NCBI GenBank assembly: GCA_050289385.1
Contig: JBNKFQ010000083.1
Coordinates: 1 to 48,942, forward strand
Reading direction: 5' to 3'
Length of the DNA: 48,942 nucleotides
Source: JBNKFQ01 sp050289385
Lineage (GTDB): Bacteria; Pseudomonadota; Gammaproteobacteria; Pseudomonadales; Porticoccaceae
Part shown: positions 17,130-25,003 of the stretch, one piece after another
Numbering within the stretch: position 1 is the first letter of the stretch
Layout of the letters: each line of letters begins with the position of its first letter
The notes under the pieces: generated by a model
What the model was told of the DNA's origin: nothing
Database searches by the model: none
Seen by the model: the letters and a program-made list of their open reading frames with translations, nothing else
Made by a program: the position numbers and the translations under genes

Positions 17130-17950
17130 TTTGGGCTTGCCTGGTTATCGGTGGATAGAGGTGCAGCTAACTGATGTGCTTGCCGCCAACCAAGCCATTG
17201 CGCAGTCAGCATCAGTGCAAGTCCAAGCCAATAAGTGATTACTTCAATTGCCGTTGGTGTGGACTCGTAACTTACCAAAGCATAGAGCAACTGACCGAGA
17301 ACAGAGTTTTCCGGCAGTAAAAAAGTAGTGTCCCACAACGGCATTTGTGAAGGCAACATGTCTGCCTGTATCAACAATTGCGCGGCCTGACTCACCATGC
17401 CTGCCGCCACAAGGGTAGTGACTCCACAGACCAGCCACAGGCGGACCCGGTTCGGTGCGTAAATAATTGTGTAGTAAAGTAATACGCCCACACTGATACC
17501 AATGCCGGTGCCTATACTGCCCCCGGTAAGTACTGGTAAAAATGCCTCTCTGGAATAACTGAAACCATAGAGATAGATAAAAATTTCGGAGCCTTCGCGA
17601 GTAATGGCGAGAGCAACACACAGTGCGGGTAGCAAACCGGACAACGTCGCATCGGTTGACCGGGATTTGTTTATAGCCGAGCGTATAATGCCCCAGTTGA
17701 ATATTACCAATAAACCGAATATAGCGATTTGCAAAACAGCGTTAAAGACTTCCTGTCCGACACCGTTAAACTGCCCGGATATCCATTCCAGTTGCCAGGC
17801 ATAGAGTAGTGCAGCACCCATGCCGAGCATCAGAGCACAGCCAAGCCACCAGCTTTTGTGATCAAATAATTTGGAAGACGCCGTCAGAACGCTGATAATT
17901 AGTGCTGCTTCCAACACTTCGCGCAATAAAATAATCACAGCATTTAACAT
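17120..17950 (-). CDS. FTR1 family iron permease
   Basis: An inner-membrane protein of 276 residues with about seven hydrophobic segments. It carries the two REXXE motifs that define the FTR1/EfeU family: REVLE at 10-14 in the first helix and REGSE at 118-122 in the fourth. In yeast and E. coli these glutamates pass iron through the membrane. It begins 18 bases after the cupredoxin gene and overlaps the outer-membrane gene. There is no EfeB peroxidase and no full-length EfeO with the M75 domain nearby, so this is a reduced Efe-like system. Ferrous or ferric substrate cannot be told from the sequence. Confidence 0.93.
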   Translation of the reverse strand: MLNAVIILLREVLEAALIISVLTASSKLFDHKSWWLGCALMLGMGAALLYAWQLEWISGQFNGVGQEVFNAVLQIAIFGLLVIFNWGIIRSAINKSRSTDATLSGLLPALCVALAITREGSEIFIYLYGFSYSREAFLPVLTGGSIGTGIGISVGVLLYYTIIYAPNRVRLWLVCGVTTLVAAGMVSQAAQLLIQADMLPSQMPLWDTTFLLPENSVLGQLLYALVSYESTPTAIEVITYWLGLALMLTAQWLGWRQAHQLAAPLSTDNQASPKWQ

Positions 17951-17968
17951 GGGTTCTTCTCTCTCGGT

Positions 17969-18310
17969 TTACCGGGGTGATACCACTACAATTTTCCCTT
18001 GGGCAGTATCGGGATTAAACTCACCAAAATAGGGATAATCTCCCGGTTGCAAAGGGCCGATAAAAACAATGCCGCGGCTTCTGCCCATAATGACTTTTTC
18101 ACGATTGAGCTCATAGCTTTCAAATTCTTCCGGTGTTGGATCGCGGTTATAAATAATCAGTTTGACTTTTTGGCCCGAAGGTATGTGTAATTCCGCGGGA
18201 TAAAAAAGGTGGTTTTTGATTTCAATTTCAAAAGCAGGTGTGCTCGCCATTGCTGGCCCAACAGTTATCAGTGACAACAACAAAGTAACAAGAAATGGAA
18301 TTTTTTTCAC
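17969..18310 (-). CDS. Periplasmic EfeO-type cupredoxin domain protein
   Basis: A protein of 113 residues from a GTG at 18310 that overlaps the kinase stop (GTGA); a further GTG at 18334 is possible. The signal peptide KKIPFLVTLLLSLITVGPAMA is followed by a single cupredoxin fold. It has no cysteine, so a type 1 blue copper site is absent. The segment DPTPEEFESYELNREKVI and the ending GDYPYFGEF closely resemble the cupredoxin domain of EfeO, which is proposed to bind copper or iron for the FTR1-type permease. Its place directly before FTR1 supports delivery of metal to that permease. Confidence 0.85.
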   Translation of the reverse strand: MKKIPFLVTLLLSLITVGPAMASTPAFEIEIKNHLFYPAELHIPSGQKVKLIIYNRDPTPEEFESYELNREKVIMGRSRGIVFIGPLQPGDYPYFGEFNPDTAQGKIVVVSPR

Positions 18311-19677
18311 GAGGGGATACCTGTAATATGGCACCGGGAATCTATGGGGTAAAAAACTGTAACTGTCAAGCCGCTGTCAAATTCAGATGGCGACAGTTCA
18401 ATGCTCGCGCCATGCAGTTGGACAATTCGAGCGACAATTGCAAGGCCAAGGCCACAACCCAGCGTGTTTGTGGAGTGTCTGTCGCCACCGACGCGATAAA
18501 ATCGTTCAAATACACGTTCGTATTGATCTGTTGGTATGCCCGGGCCGGAATCGATTACTTTTAGTCGGGCGATTGAGCCTTCGACTTCCGTTTTTACAAT
18601 TACTCGGCCATGCTCGGGCGTAAATTTGCTGGCATTTCCCAGTAAATTCGCCAGCAAAATATCTGTGGCATGGGCATCTGCGTAAATGGTTGTTGCGGCG
18701 CCCTCAAACTCTATCGTCTGGTTTTTTGCGGCAAATTGTTCGTAGTTTTCACGGATCGCCCGTTGAGCAGCCGCTGTCAAGTCAAGGCAACTGAGCTGTG
18801 CCATATAAATATCAGGCTCTACACGATTAAGCTCCAATATTTGTTCGACCAGATGGCTCATGCGGTCGATTCCGGCTTTCAGTTGTTGCATTTCGGAGCC
18901 GGGTTGTTCGCTCGCTGCGATCAGGTTATGGATCTGGACTTTGAGCACGCTCAGGGGGGTGCGCAGTTCGTGTGCGGCATCAGCAGCAAAGCGTCGTTCC
19001 CGATCGAATGATGCCTCCAGCCGATGTAGCAGGTCGTTGGCAGACTCAGCCAGCAGACTGAGTTCTTTGGGTACAGAGCTCAGTTTTACCGGGCCAAGGT
19101 CTGATGCTTGCTTATGACTCAGCTCTGTGGCCAGTTGCTGAATGGGTTTAAGGCCGAACCCGACGATAAACCAGATCAATATACCTGCCAGTGGTAACCA
19201 CAACACTGTAGGCAGAACCGATTTCAAAATTAATTGTTCGGCTATTTTGTAACGCACATCATTGCGTTGCGCAGCGATTATCCAGAGTTCTTTTTCCGAA
19301 TTGGGGTATATCAGTATTCGCCAGCGGTAGCCGCTAAAATTAACGGTTTGATACCCGGCAGTGAGCGGGGCGATGATGTGTTCCGGTGCGTTGGCCGATT
19401 TCAGGGTCAATTGTCCGTCTTGCCAGATCTGGAATTCTATTTCTGATCGGTAGGGATACGTCAGCTCGGAGTTTCGCAATGTGTTAAAAGGGAGTGATGT
19501 ATCGCGAGATGCGGTGACCAGTTGGGCGAGCAAGTACGCATCCTCGGCAAGTTGGGCGTCAAACAGCTTTTCGGCTTCGGTCATGCTCTCCCGGTAGCCG
19601 TGCAATGCCGAGAGAAAATTCACCAGGGTAATGGTGGAAATCAGCGCGATAATCAAAAAGATGCGAATCGATTTCAT
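18307..19677 (-). CDS. Sensor histidine kinase (QseC/PmrB-like)
   Basis: A membrane kinase of 456 residues. The first transmembrane helix is at about 5-24, the periplasmic sensor domain at about 25-150 and the second helix at about 152-173. A HAMP-like linker and the HisKA domain with H236 in AADAAHELRTPL follow. The HATPase_c domain has the N-box LLANLLGNASKFTP, the G1 box DSGPGIP and the G2 box GCGLGLAIV. The sensor domain has no stretch I can tie to a ligand. The ATG overlaps the regulator stop (ATGA) and its stop overlaps the cupredoxin start. This places the kinase inside the iron-permease operon, so iron or another metal is a natural guess for the signal. Confidence 0.92.
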   Translation of the reverse strand: MKSIRIFLIIALISTITLVNFLSALHGYRESMTEAEKLFDAQLAEDAYLLAQLVTASRDTSLPFNTLRNSELTYPYRSEIEFQIWQDGQLTLKSANAPEHIIAPLTAGYQTVNFSGYRWRILIYPNSEKELWIIAAQRNDVRYKIAEQLILKSVLPTVLWLPLAGILIWFIVGFGLKPIQQLATELSHKQASDLGPVKLSSVPKELSLLAESANDLLHRLEASFDRERRFAADAAHELRTPLSVLKVQIHNLIAASEQPGSEMQQLKAGIDRMSHLVEQILELNRVEPDIYMAQLSCLDLTAAAQRAIRENYEQFAAKNQTIEFEGAATTIYADAHATDILLANLLGNASKFTPEHGRVIVKTEVEGSIARLKVIDSGPGIPTDQYERVFERFYRVGGDRHSTNTLGCGLGLAIVARIVQLHGASIELSPSEFDSGLTVTVFYPIDSRCHITGIPS

Positions 19678-20333
19678 GTGGATTTGATGGTGTAGCCAAC
19701 GCCACGTACCGTGTGGATAAAGCCCTCAGGCAGTTTCTTGCGCAAGTTGTGAATGTGGACTTCCACCGCGTTACTTGCCACTTCCTCGCCCCAGCTATAG
19801 AGTTTGTCTTCCAGTCCCTCGCGGCTTTGTATTTTACCGGTGTTTTCCATAAGAGCCTTGAGCAGCATGTACTCGCGACGCGATAACGACAGTTCCTTGC
19901 CGTTTTCGGTTACTTGATGGGTCGATGTGTCCAGTCTGACCGTGCCGATGTCGATGTAACTGGTGGTCACCAGATTAAGACGCCGTTCCAGCACGCGTAA
20001 ACGAGCCAGTAATTCGCCCAGCTCAAACGGTTTTACCAGATAATCATCAGCACCACTGTCCAGCCCTCTTACTTTGGTTTCGAGGTCGTCACGGGCAGTG
20101 AGTATCAGGACTGGCGTCTGAACCTTGCGGCTGCGCAGAGTGGACAACAAGGTAAGGCCATCGGTATCCGGCAGGCCAAGATCCAGCAGAATAATATCGG
20201 GATTACCGGTTTTTGCCGCCAGCAAGGCGTCTTTGCCATTGGCTACATGATTGACAGCAAAACCTTCGCGCCGAAGGGTAGTGACCAGCCCCTCTGCCAG
20301 TTGCGTATCGTCTTCCACAAACAGAATTTGCAT
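19674..20333 (-). CDS. OmpR-family response regulator (QseB/PmrA-like)
   Basis: A protein of 219 residues. The receiver domain has acidic pocket E7-D8-D9, phospho-acceptor D51 (LLDLGLPDTDG) and K101 in LVKPF. The C-terminal winged helix carries EEVASNAVEVHIHNLRKKL, the recognition-helix segment shared by the QseB/PmrA branch. That branch is known to bind paired CTTAAG-like half-sites spaced by five bases. One such perfect site lies upstream of the thermostable-hemolysin-family operon at 25019-25035. None is seen in the 145 bases before this gene, which instead hold a 10-bp hairpin. Confidence 0.94.
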   Translation of the reverse strand: MQILFVEDDTQLAEGLVTTLRREGFAVNHVANGKDALLAAKTGNPDIILLDLGLPDTDGLTLLSTLRSRKVQTPVLILTARDDLETKVRGLDSGADDYLVKPFELGELLARLRVLERRLNLVTTSYIDIGTVRLDTSTHQVTENGKELSLSRREYMLLKALMENTGKIQSREGLEDKLYSWGEEVASNAVEVHIHNLRKKLPEGFIHTVRGVGYTIKST

Positions 20334-20384
20334 GGGGCCATTATGTCACTTTTGTCGGGTGGGTGAACATCGACATTTGCTGTG

Positions 20385-20412
20385 GGCACCTCTTGTTTAT
20401 CGAAGAGGTGCC
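20385..20412. terminator. Perfect 10-bp hairpin between the TPR gene and the response regulator
   Basis: GGCACCTCTT (20385-20394) and AAGAGGTGCC (20403-20412) surround an 8-base loop. No U-tract follows on the minus strand, so it may attenuate rather than end transcription, or be a protein site or an mRNA-processing barrier. It is the only strong structure separating the four-gene operon from the two-component iron operon. Confidence 0.45.
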
Positions 20413-20478
20413 GGGGAGGGGGCCGTCAGCCGATACAGAAGCCGCAGGCAGTAGCCAATAATTGCACCCGTATTGAGT

Positions 20479-21144
20479 TTATTTCTTCATTTTTTTGCGC
20501 ACTTCAGCCAGAGCCAGCTGAATTTCCTTGCGGCGGCCGCTATCGGCCAGGGGCCGGTTCGGGCGCGGGGGGGCGTTCAAAGCCTTCACAAGATATTTTT
20601 CGGCGCTTGAGTATTCACCCTGGTCGCGCAAAAAATCGCCATAGAAATAGTTGGGGTCAATACCGTTCGGGTTGATGGTCAGAGCTTTTTCGAGCATTTC
20701 CCGAGCCTTTTTGTCGCTGCCAAAGCCCAGCGGCCAGCCGGGCACTTTGAAATACAGGGTGCCGAGACTGGCATACGCAGAGCCGTTGAGTGCATCAGCG
20801 TTCATGGACATGGCTTTTTCAAGATCACTGCGCGCTTTTTTCGCCAGCGAAAGCGCACCGAGACCGCCTTTGGCTCCCGCAAAAGTGGATTTGATAATGC
20901 CACTCCAGATCCATGCTTCCGTCATTTCGGGTTGATTTTGAGTGAGTTTCTCAGCGTCTTCCACCAGCTTTTCAAAGGCTGCAATTTGAGCCTTGTCCGT
21001 AAGTTCGTAATTAACCCGAGCCCAGCGAGTTTGCAGCTCGCGCACCGCTGCAGTTGGCGCAGCACTTGATTCGTCCGCTCGAATCGGGCCAGCCATCAGC
21101 ATCACCAGCAGACTGGCAAGGGATAATTTAATTAGTGTGGTCAT
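20479..21144 (-). CDS. Exported TPR-repeat protein
   Basis: A protein of 221 residues from the ATG at 21144, which has a good ribosome site (GAGGA, seven bases upstream). The open frame extends far upstream but that part is a shadow of the dehydrogenase gene. The signal peptide (KLSLASLLVMLMAGPIRA) is followed by tetratricopeptide-like helices. One is recognisable at DKKAREMLEKALTINPNGIDPNYFYGD continuing into GEYSSAEKYLVKALNAP. The C-terminus is basic (AEVRKKMKK). TPRs bind protein partners, so a periplasmic scaffold role is likely. It starts ten bases after the dehydrogenase stop, within one operon. Confidence 0.85.
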   Translation of the reverse strand: MTTLIKLSLASLLVMLMAGPIRADESSAAPTAAVRELQTRWARVNYELTDKAQIAAFEKLVEDAEKLTQNQPEMTEAWIWSGIIKSTFAGAKGGLGALSLAKKARSDLEKAMSMNADALNGSAYASLGTLYFKVPGWPLGFGSDKKAREMLEKALTINPNGIDPNYFYGDFLRDQGEYSSAEKYLVKALNAPPRPNRPLADSGRRKEIQLALAEVRKKMKK

Positions 21145-21154
21145 GGATTGATCC

Positions 21155-22009
21155 TCATTGCTGAAGTTGTATGTATTTGGTTTCGGTTTCGGTTTCGGTT
21201 TCGGACAAACGCTGGTCTCTGCAGTGGCGCCGCACGACGGGCAGTTGGTTGCCCAGGGCACTGTCCACCAACTTTGGTAACAGGCTGTTGATGCGTACAA
21301 AAAGTTTTTCGGGCCAACCGAGATAGGTGTCATGCCATCGGGATTTGCGCAGATACCGCACCAGGTTCGCTGCAACTTTCTGCGGACTGTCGGTGCGGTT
21401 GTTGAGTTCGTCATTGAGTGCCTGAACCGCAGAGCTGTTGAGTGGCGTTTCAGTGGCCCGCGGGGCGAAGTAGAGCACTTGCACTGTGCTGTCCGACAAT
21501 TCCCGTCGCAGGCTTTCGCTAAACCCGCGCAGTCCGAATTTGCTCGCGCAATAGCTGCTGAAACCCGGGTAACCAATACTGCCGAAAGTGGACCCGATAT
21601 TGACAATCGCTGCCTCCCGGCGACGCATCAGTAGTGGTAGCAACAAGTGGCACAGTAGCATCGGGGCGATGAGATTGGTGGCGATTGTTGCTTCGATGCG
21701 GCGCGGGTTGGCAATGTCCAGTAAATTGAATTCGGATACACCGGCACCGTTGATCAGGATATCAATGCCATTGGGCAAGGCTGCGCAATGTTCCTGCAGG
21801 CGGCTTCGGCCCTGGTCGGTGGTGATATCGGCCACCAGATGATGGTGGCGCTCGGGGTGATTCAGTTGCCGTTGCAGTTTTGCCAGGACCTCACCCTTTC
21901 GACCAACCAGCACCAGACGACAGCCGCTTGCCGCCAGCTGTTGTGAAATGGCCTGGCCAATACCACCCGCTGCGCCAGTCAGGACAACGATTTTACCGTC
22001 CAGCTGCAT
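21155..22009 (-). CDS. Short-chain dehydrogenase/reductase
   Basis: A protein of 284 residues. The cofactor motif TGAAGGIGQ near the N-terminus, NGAG, the catalytic serine region NIGSTFGS and YCASK (Y-x3-K) show an intact classical SDR. Use of NADPH or NADH is not resolved. The start at 22009 is preferred because GGAGGA directly abuts the upstream ATG at 22015 and is better spaced for this one. The C-terminus carries a short ETETETET run encoded by a TTTCGG hexamer repeat. In this operon it could reduce the carbonyl product of the ligase/diiron protein; that is inference. Confidence 0.9.
   Translation of the reverse strand: MQLDGKIVVLTGAAGGIGQAISQQLAASGCRLVLVGRKGEVLAKLQRQLNHPERHHHLVADITTDQGRSRLQEHCAALPNGIDILINGAGVSEFNLLDIANPRRIEATIATNLIAPMLLCHLLLPLLMRRREAAIVNIGSTFGSIGYPGFSSYCASKFGLRGFSESLRRELSDSTVQVLYFAPRATETPLNSSAVQALNDELNNRTDSPQKVAANLVRYLRKSRWHDTYLGWPEKLFVRINSLLPKLVDSALGNQLPVVRRHCRDQRLSETETETETKYIQLQQ
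21179..21204. repeat. Hexamer repeat, four copies of TTTCGG within the dehydrogenase 3' end
   Basis: Perfect tandem copies at 21181-21204, preceded by a related GG. The unit length is a multiple of three, so copy changes would alter the ETETET tail of the dehydrogenase without frameshift. Confidence 0.9.
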
Positions 22010-22028
22010 CTGCATTCCTCCGTTGCTT

Positions 22029-24233
22029 TCAGGCCACCAGCGCGGTGTTCTGATCGCTGGTCAAGGTGCGAAAAATGTCTCCGTACAATCGGTAGAACAT
22101 GCGGGCACTGTGAATGATCTGCTGTTGATCGGCGGCTTCGTCAATACGATTCATCAGGCCTTCAAAAAACCGGATATGATCCTGATCGAGGGCGCCGTGC
22201 GAGGTCAGGTAAGAGAAAGCACTGTCGGGCAAGCCAAGCGATTCCCGAATACAGTCGGCCGCGCGCTCGGCAATCGCTACACTGGTGCCTTCCAGCACCT
22301 GCACCATGCCGAAAAATCCGACCGGATTGACCCGCTGTATGGTGTCGTAGGCGTAAGCCACCATCAATTCCGTAGCGGGCGCCGGCGTGCCGTTGCGCAC
22401 CAGTCCCCTGTCGCCGCCACAGGCCTCAATATCGTTCAGAATCCACTCCTGATGACCCAGCTCTTCCTCAATGTATTCAGCAACCGCTTCACGCAACCAT
22501 TCCATGGATTCGGGCAGTCTGGCGCCAACCGCCATCAGCAGCGGTATGGTATGTTTTACGTGGTGATAGGCCTCGGTCAGAAATGCCACGTAGTCCTCCA
22601 GTCTGATATCACCGGACAGGGCTTTTGCGATAATTGGCGCTGCCAGCAGGTGTTGGCGTTGATCCTGAGTGGCGGTTTGCAACCGGTCATAAAAAGGTGT
22701 GGCCGATTCGGTGTTGTGCATGGAAACCTCAATGTTTTCTGGTGAGCGATAGAGTTGTTCAATGGGGTCGTGGTAATACTCGATGATGCGCTTGCGGCGT
22801 GGACGAAAGTTGGCGGTTAGCTGGCCGTTGTCTGCGCTAAAAGGTTGTTGGATGCGGTGCCAGGCGCGAATGCGGGCGTAATCGGGCAGACTGCTGTTGG
22901 CCCGGTTGACGGCGGTGGTCAGTTGTTGGTCGGTTATTTCCGGGTTGGCGCTGTACAACAGCGCCACGCAAAACGGGCGCGCATCTCCCAGCACCAGGCA
23001 CTGATCGATTTCGGGAGCGTACAGCAATTCACTTTCTACCCATTCCGGTGAAATATTTCGCCCCCAGGACGAGATCAGCAGGTTGCCCTTGCGACCCTCA
23101 ATGTAGAGATAGCCAGAGTCATCCAGGTGCCCGAGGTCGCCAGTGTGAATTGCGGTTTGCCCCCAGCTGTCGGGTTGATTCAGGTAGCCGAGAAATGCAT
23201 TGTTGCGCACAACGATTTCACCCTTCTGAATACTGACCTCAGTGTGTGGCAGTACCTTGCCAACACTGCCGGGCCGATTGTGATCGGGCGTATTCAGGCT
23301 CACCACTGACGCGCACTCCGACAGTCCGTAGCCTTCGTATACTGGCAGGTTGAGCTCTTTGGCCTCGGCCAGCAAGCGGGTGCTGACCTTGCTGCCACCA
23401 ACGGCAATGAAATTGAGTGATCGAGGTATTTGCCGGCCACTTTTGCCGGCGGCCACCAGTCCGGACAACAGTTGTGGCACCAGTATTACACTGGTGGGCT
23501 GATAGTGTTCCAGACATGCCAGCAGCCCCGGCAGGTTGAGCTGCGAGCTGCCCGACAAACCGCTTTCATTCCGTTGCGGAATGACCACCGTGCCTTTGGT
23601 GAGCAGCGGTACATAGATACCGGCGAGATTTTCCAGCAGCGTACTTGGCGGCAGCAGGCAGAGATGTCGAACGGATTGCCCCGTCGGCGTAACCGCAGCC
23701 AGTGATTCAGCGACGGTCAACAGGTGACTGGTGCTCAGGCACACCCCTTTGGGGGCTCCGGTAGAACCCGAAGTAAAGGTGATTTTGGCCGTGTTCGGCG
23801 GTCTTGATGTTTTGTCGCCAGGTAACCGGGCCAGTGACATGCTATCCAGCAAGTTGCAGTGTATTTCGGGGCCGCCAGCGGCTTGCAGACACATTGCCTG
23901 TTGTTGTGCCTGGAGTTGGCTGTCGAGCACCAGGGCATCTGGCCCGGTACAGGACAGGGCATACTGCAATTGCGAGGAGGAAAAAAAGGTGGGCAGAGGT
24001 AACAGACAGGTTCCCGTCGCCATACAGGCCAGATCCACTACCACCCACTGCCAGCTGTTGTCTGCATACAGCGCTATAGTGTCGAGTTTCAGGGTTTTCA
24101 GCTGTTGCGCCAGAGCCTGTATTTCAGAGTTCAGCATCGACCAGGTGAGTTGTACCGGTCCGTCTTCAATGGCAATTGCCTGTCCGTGCGAAAGTGCTCG
24201 CGCGGCAATGGCCTCCAGTAAGATGTTATGCAT
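22029..24233 (-). CDS. AMP-forming acyl/aryl ligase fused to a heme-oxygenase-like diiron domain
   Basis: A two-domain protein of 734 residues. The start at 24233 overlaps the upstream stop (ATGCATAA); an in-frame ATG at 24260 is possible. Residues 1-490 form an ANL adenylation domain: P-loop TSGSTGAPKG (154-163), YEGYGLSE (299-306) and HTGDLGHLDDSGYLYIEGR. Where a catalytic lysine is usual near the end, an arginine may stand (LTANFRPRRKR). Residues 510-734 form a TENA/heme-oxygenase-like iron-containing redox domain. Candidate diiron ligands are E591 and H594 (EELGH), E648 (VLEGT) and the H679-x3-D683-x2-H686 motif (SHGALDQDH). Relatives of that fold such as UndA and CADD oxidise fatty or amino acids. 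Activation followed by oxidation of a carboxylic acid is a plausible role. Confidence 0.85.
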   Translation of the reverse strand: MHNILLEAIAARALSHGQAIAIEDGPVQLTWSMLNSEIQALAQQLKTLKLDTIALYADNSWQWVVVDLACMATGTCLLPLPTFFSSSQLQYALSCTGPDALVLDSQLQAQQQAMCLQAAGGPEIHCNLLDSMSLARLPGDKTSRPPNTAKITFTSGSTGAPKGVCLSTSHLLTVAESLAAVTPTGQSVRHLCLLPPSTLLENLAGIYVPLLTKGTVVIPQRNESGLSGSSQLNLPGLLACLEHYQPTSVILVPQLLSGLVAAGKSGRQIPRSLNFIAVGGSKVSTRLLAEAKELNLPVYEGYGLSECASVVSLNTPDHNRPGSVGKVLPHTEVSIQKGEIVVRNNAFLGYLNQPDSWGQTAIHTGDLGHLDDSGYLYIEGRKGNLLISSWGRNISPEWVESELLYAPEIDQCLVLGDARPFCVALLYSANPEITDQQLTTAVNRANSSLPDYARIRAWHRIQQPFSADNGQLTANFRPRRKRIIEYYHDPIEQLYRSPENIEVSMHNTESATPFYDRLQTATQDQRQHLLAAPIIAKALSGDIRLEDYVAFLTEAYHHVKHTIPLLMAVGARLPESMEWLREAVAEYIEEELGHQEWILNDIEACGGDRGLVRNGTPAPATELMVAYAYDTIQRVNPVGFFGMVQVLEGTSVAIAERAADCIRESLGLPDSAFSYLTSHGALDQDHIRFFEGLMNRIDEAADQQQIIHSARMFYRLYGDIFRTLTSDQNTALVA

Positions 24234-24972
24234 CGCACGACCCTGGTGATTTGCCACCAATTTCTTCGCTCAATCTTGCGATCAGTGCTTGCTGCTGGTC
24301 CAGCAGAAGGCGAATACGTGGCGTCGCGCTGGCAATGTCCATTGAATGCTGCAGCTCGCCGGTAATCACCACCGGCTGGTTTCGGTAGTAACTGCCCCAT
24401 TGGTGCTGTTTTGCACCCAGTCTGGCGGGGTCGGCACGGCACAGCTCAGTGGAGTTAAATCCCAGCCGCCGAATCAGTTGTTGTACTTGTGCGGTGGCGA
24501 CAAACACCACCCACTGGTAACCCGCTTTATGCAGCGCTGCAGCCAGCAGTACAAACAGTAGCTGGCTGGGGCCCCTCCAGGCGGCCGCGAGATTGCCAAT
24601 TTCCACTACATCGTCGCGCGCTATTTGCAGAGCCAGGGTTTCCGACAGTACCTGTTCCAGCGGCTTGTCCAGGTAGGTTTCTGTAAATAGATGGCCTTCG
24701 GCACCGGTGCGAATACCCGCCGTCGCGCTCAACCGGTCGTGACAGTGCAGCCCGACAAGATGTGGCATAAAGTCTGTGACCGTTGCCCCGTGCGCCCTGG
24801 AAAAACGCTCGGCGATAAAATCTTCCAGCTTGCGCCGCTGGTTTCCGTTATCACTGGCGTGACTTACCGTGCAGCTGATATCAAGCGGCGGCAAAAGGCT
24901 TAACAAGGTGCCTTTGGAGTGCGCGCGTGAAGAAGGTTGGTTGGACGGGGGCAGTTGTTGTAACGCCTGCAT
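24226..24972 (-). CDS. Thermostable-hemolysin family protein (acyltransferase-like)
   Basis: A protein of 248 residues matching the T_hemolysin family by HLVGLHCHDRLSATAGIR, the LFTETYLDKPLE segment and VEIGNLAAA. Despite the name, the family resembles GNAT/acyl-homoserine-lactone-synthase-type acyltransferases more than pore-forming toxins, and there is no signal peptide here. First gene of the operon; its stop overlaps the start of the ligase gene. The start at 24972 follows GGAG by nine bases. A two-component-type promoter box lies upstream. An acyl- or amino-transfer step beside an acid-activating ligase is the simplest reading, but its substrate is unknown. Confidence 0.82.
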   Translation of the reverse strand: MQALQQLPPSNQPSSRAHSKGTLLSLLPPLDISCTVSHASDNGNQRRKLEDFIAERFSRAHGATVTDFMPHLVGLHCHDRLSATAGIRTGAEGHLFTETYLDKPLEQVLSETLALQIARDDVVEIGNLAAAWRGPSQLLFVLLAAALHKAGYQWVVFVATAQVQQLIRRLGFNSTELCRADPARLGAKQHQWGSYYRNQPVVITGELQHSMDIASATPRIRLLLDQQQALIARLSEEIGGKSPGSCDA

Positions 24973-24978
24973 GGCTTA

Positions 24979-25003
24979 TCACTCCAGTACGTCGTTGGAG
25001 TGA
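24979..25003. promoter_or_regulatory. Perfect 8-bp dyad at the transcription start of the hemolysin-family operon
   Basis: TCACTCCA (24979-24986) and TGGAGTGA (24996-25003) surround nine bases, ending seven bases before the start codon. On the coding strand the inner arm contains the GGAG ribosome site. If the predicted -10 box at 25003-25008 is used, transcription would begin near 24996, so the full hairpin would not be in the RNA. A repressor operator is then more likely than an RNA switch. Confidence 0.45.

Noticed and set aside
21145..21606. Upstream extension of the TPR gene (375-codon frame).
   Set aside because: This part is antisense-frame shadow of the dehydrogenase; the ATG at 21144 has the ribosome site and begins a signal peptide.
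21948..22745. 265-codon frame opposite the ligase-diiron gene.
   Set aside because: It overlaps conserved motifs on the other strand and has no recognisable features.
24226..24972. Reading the first operon gene as a secreted toxin from its family name.
   Set aside because: There is no signal peptide or pore-forming motif; the family is acyltransferase-like and the neighbours are metabolic enzymes.
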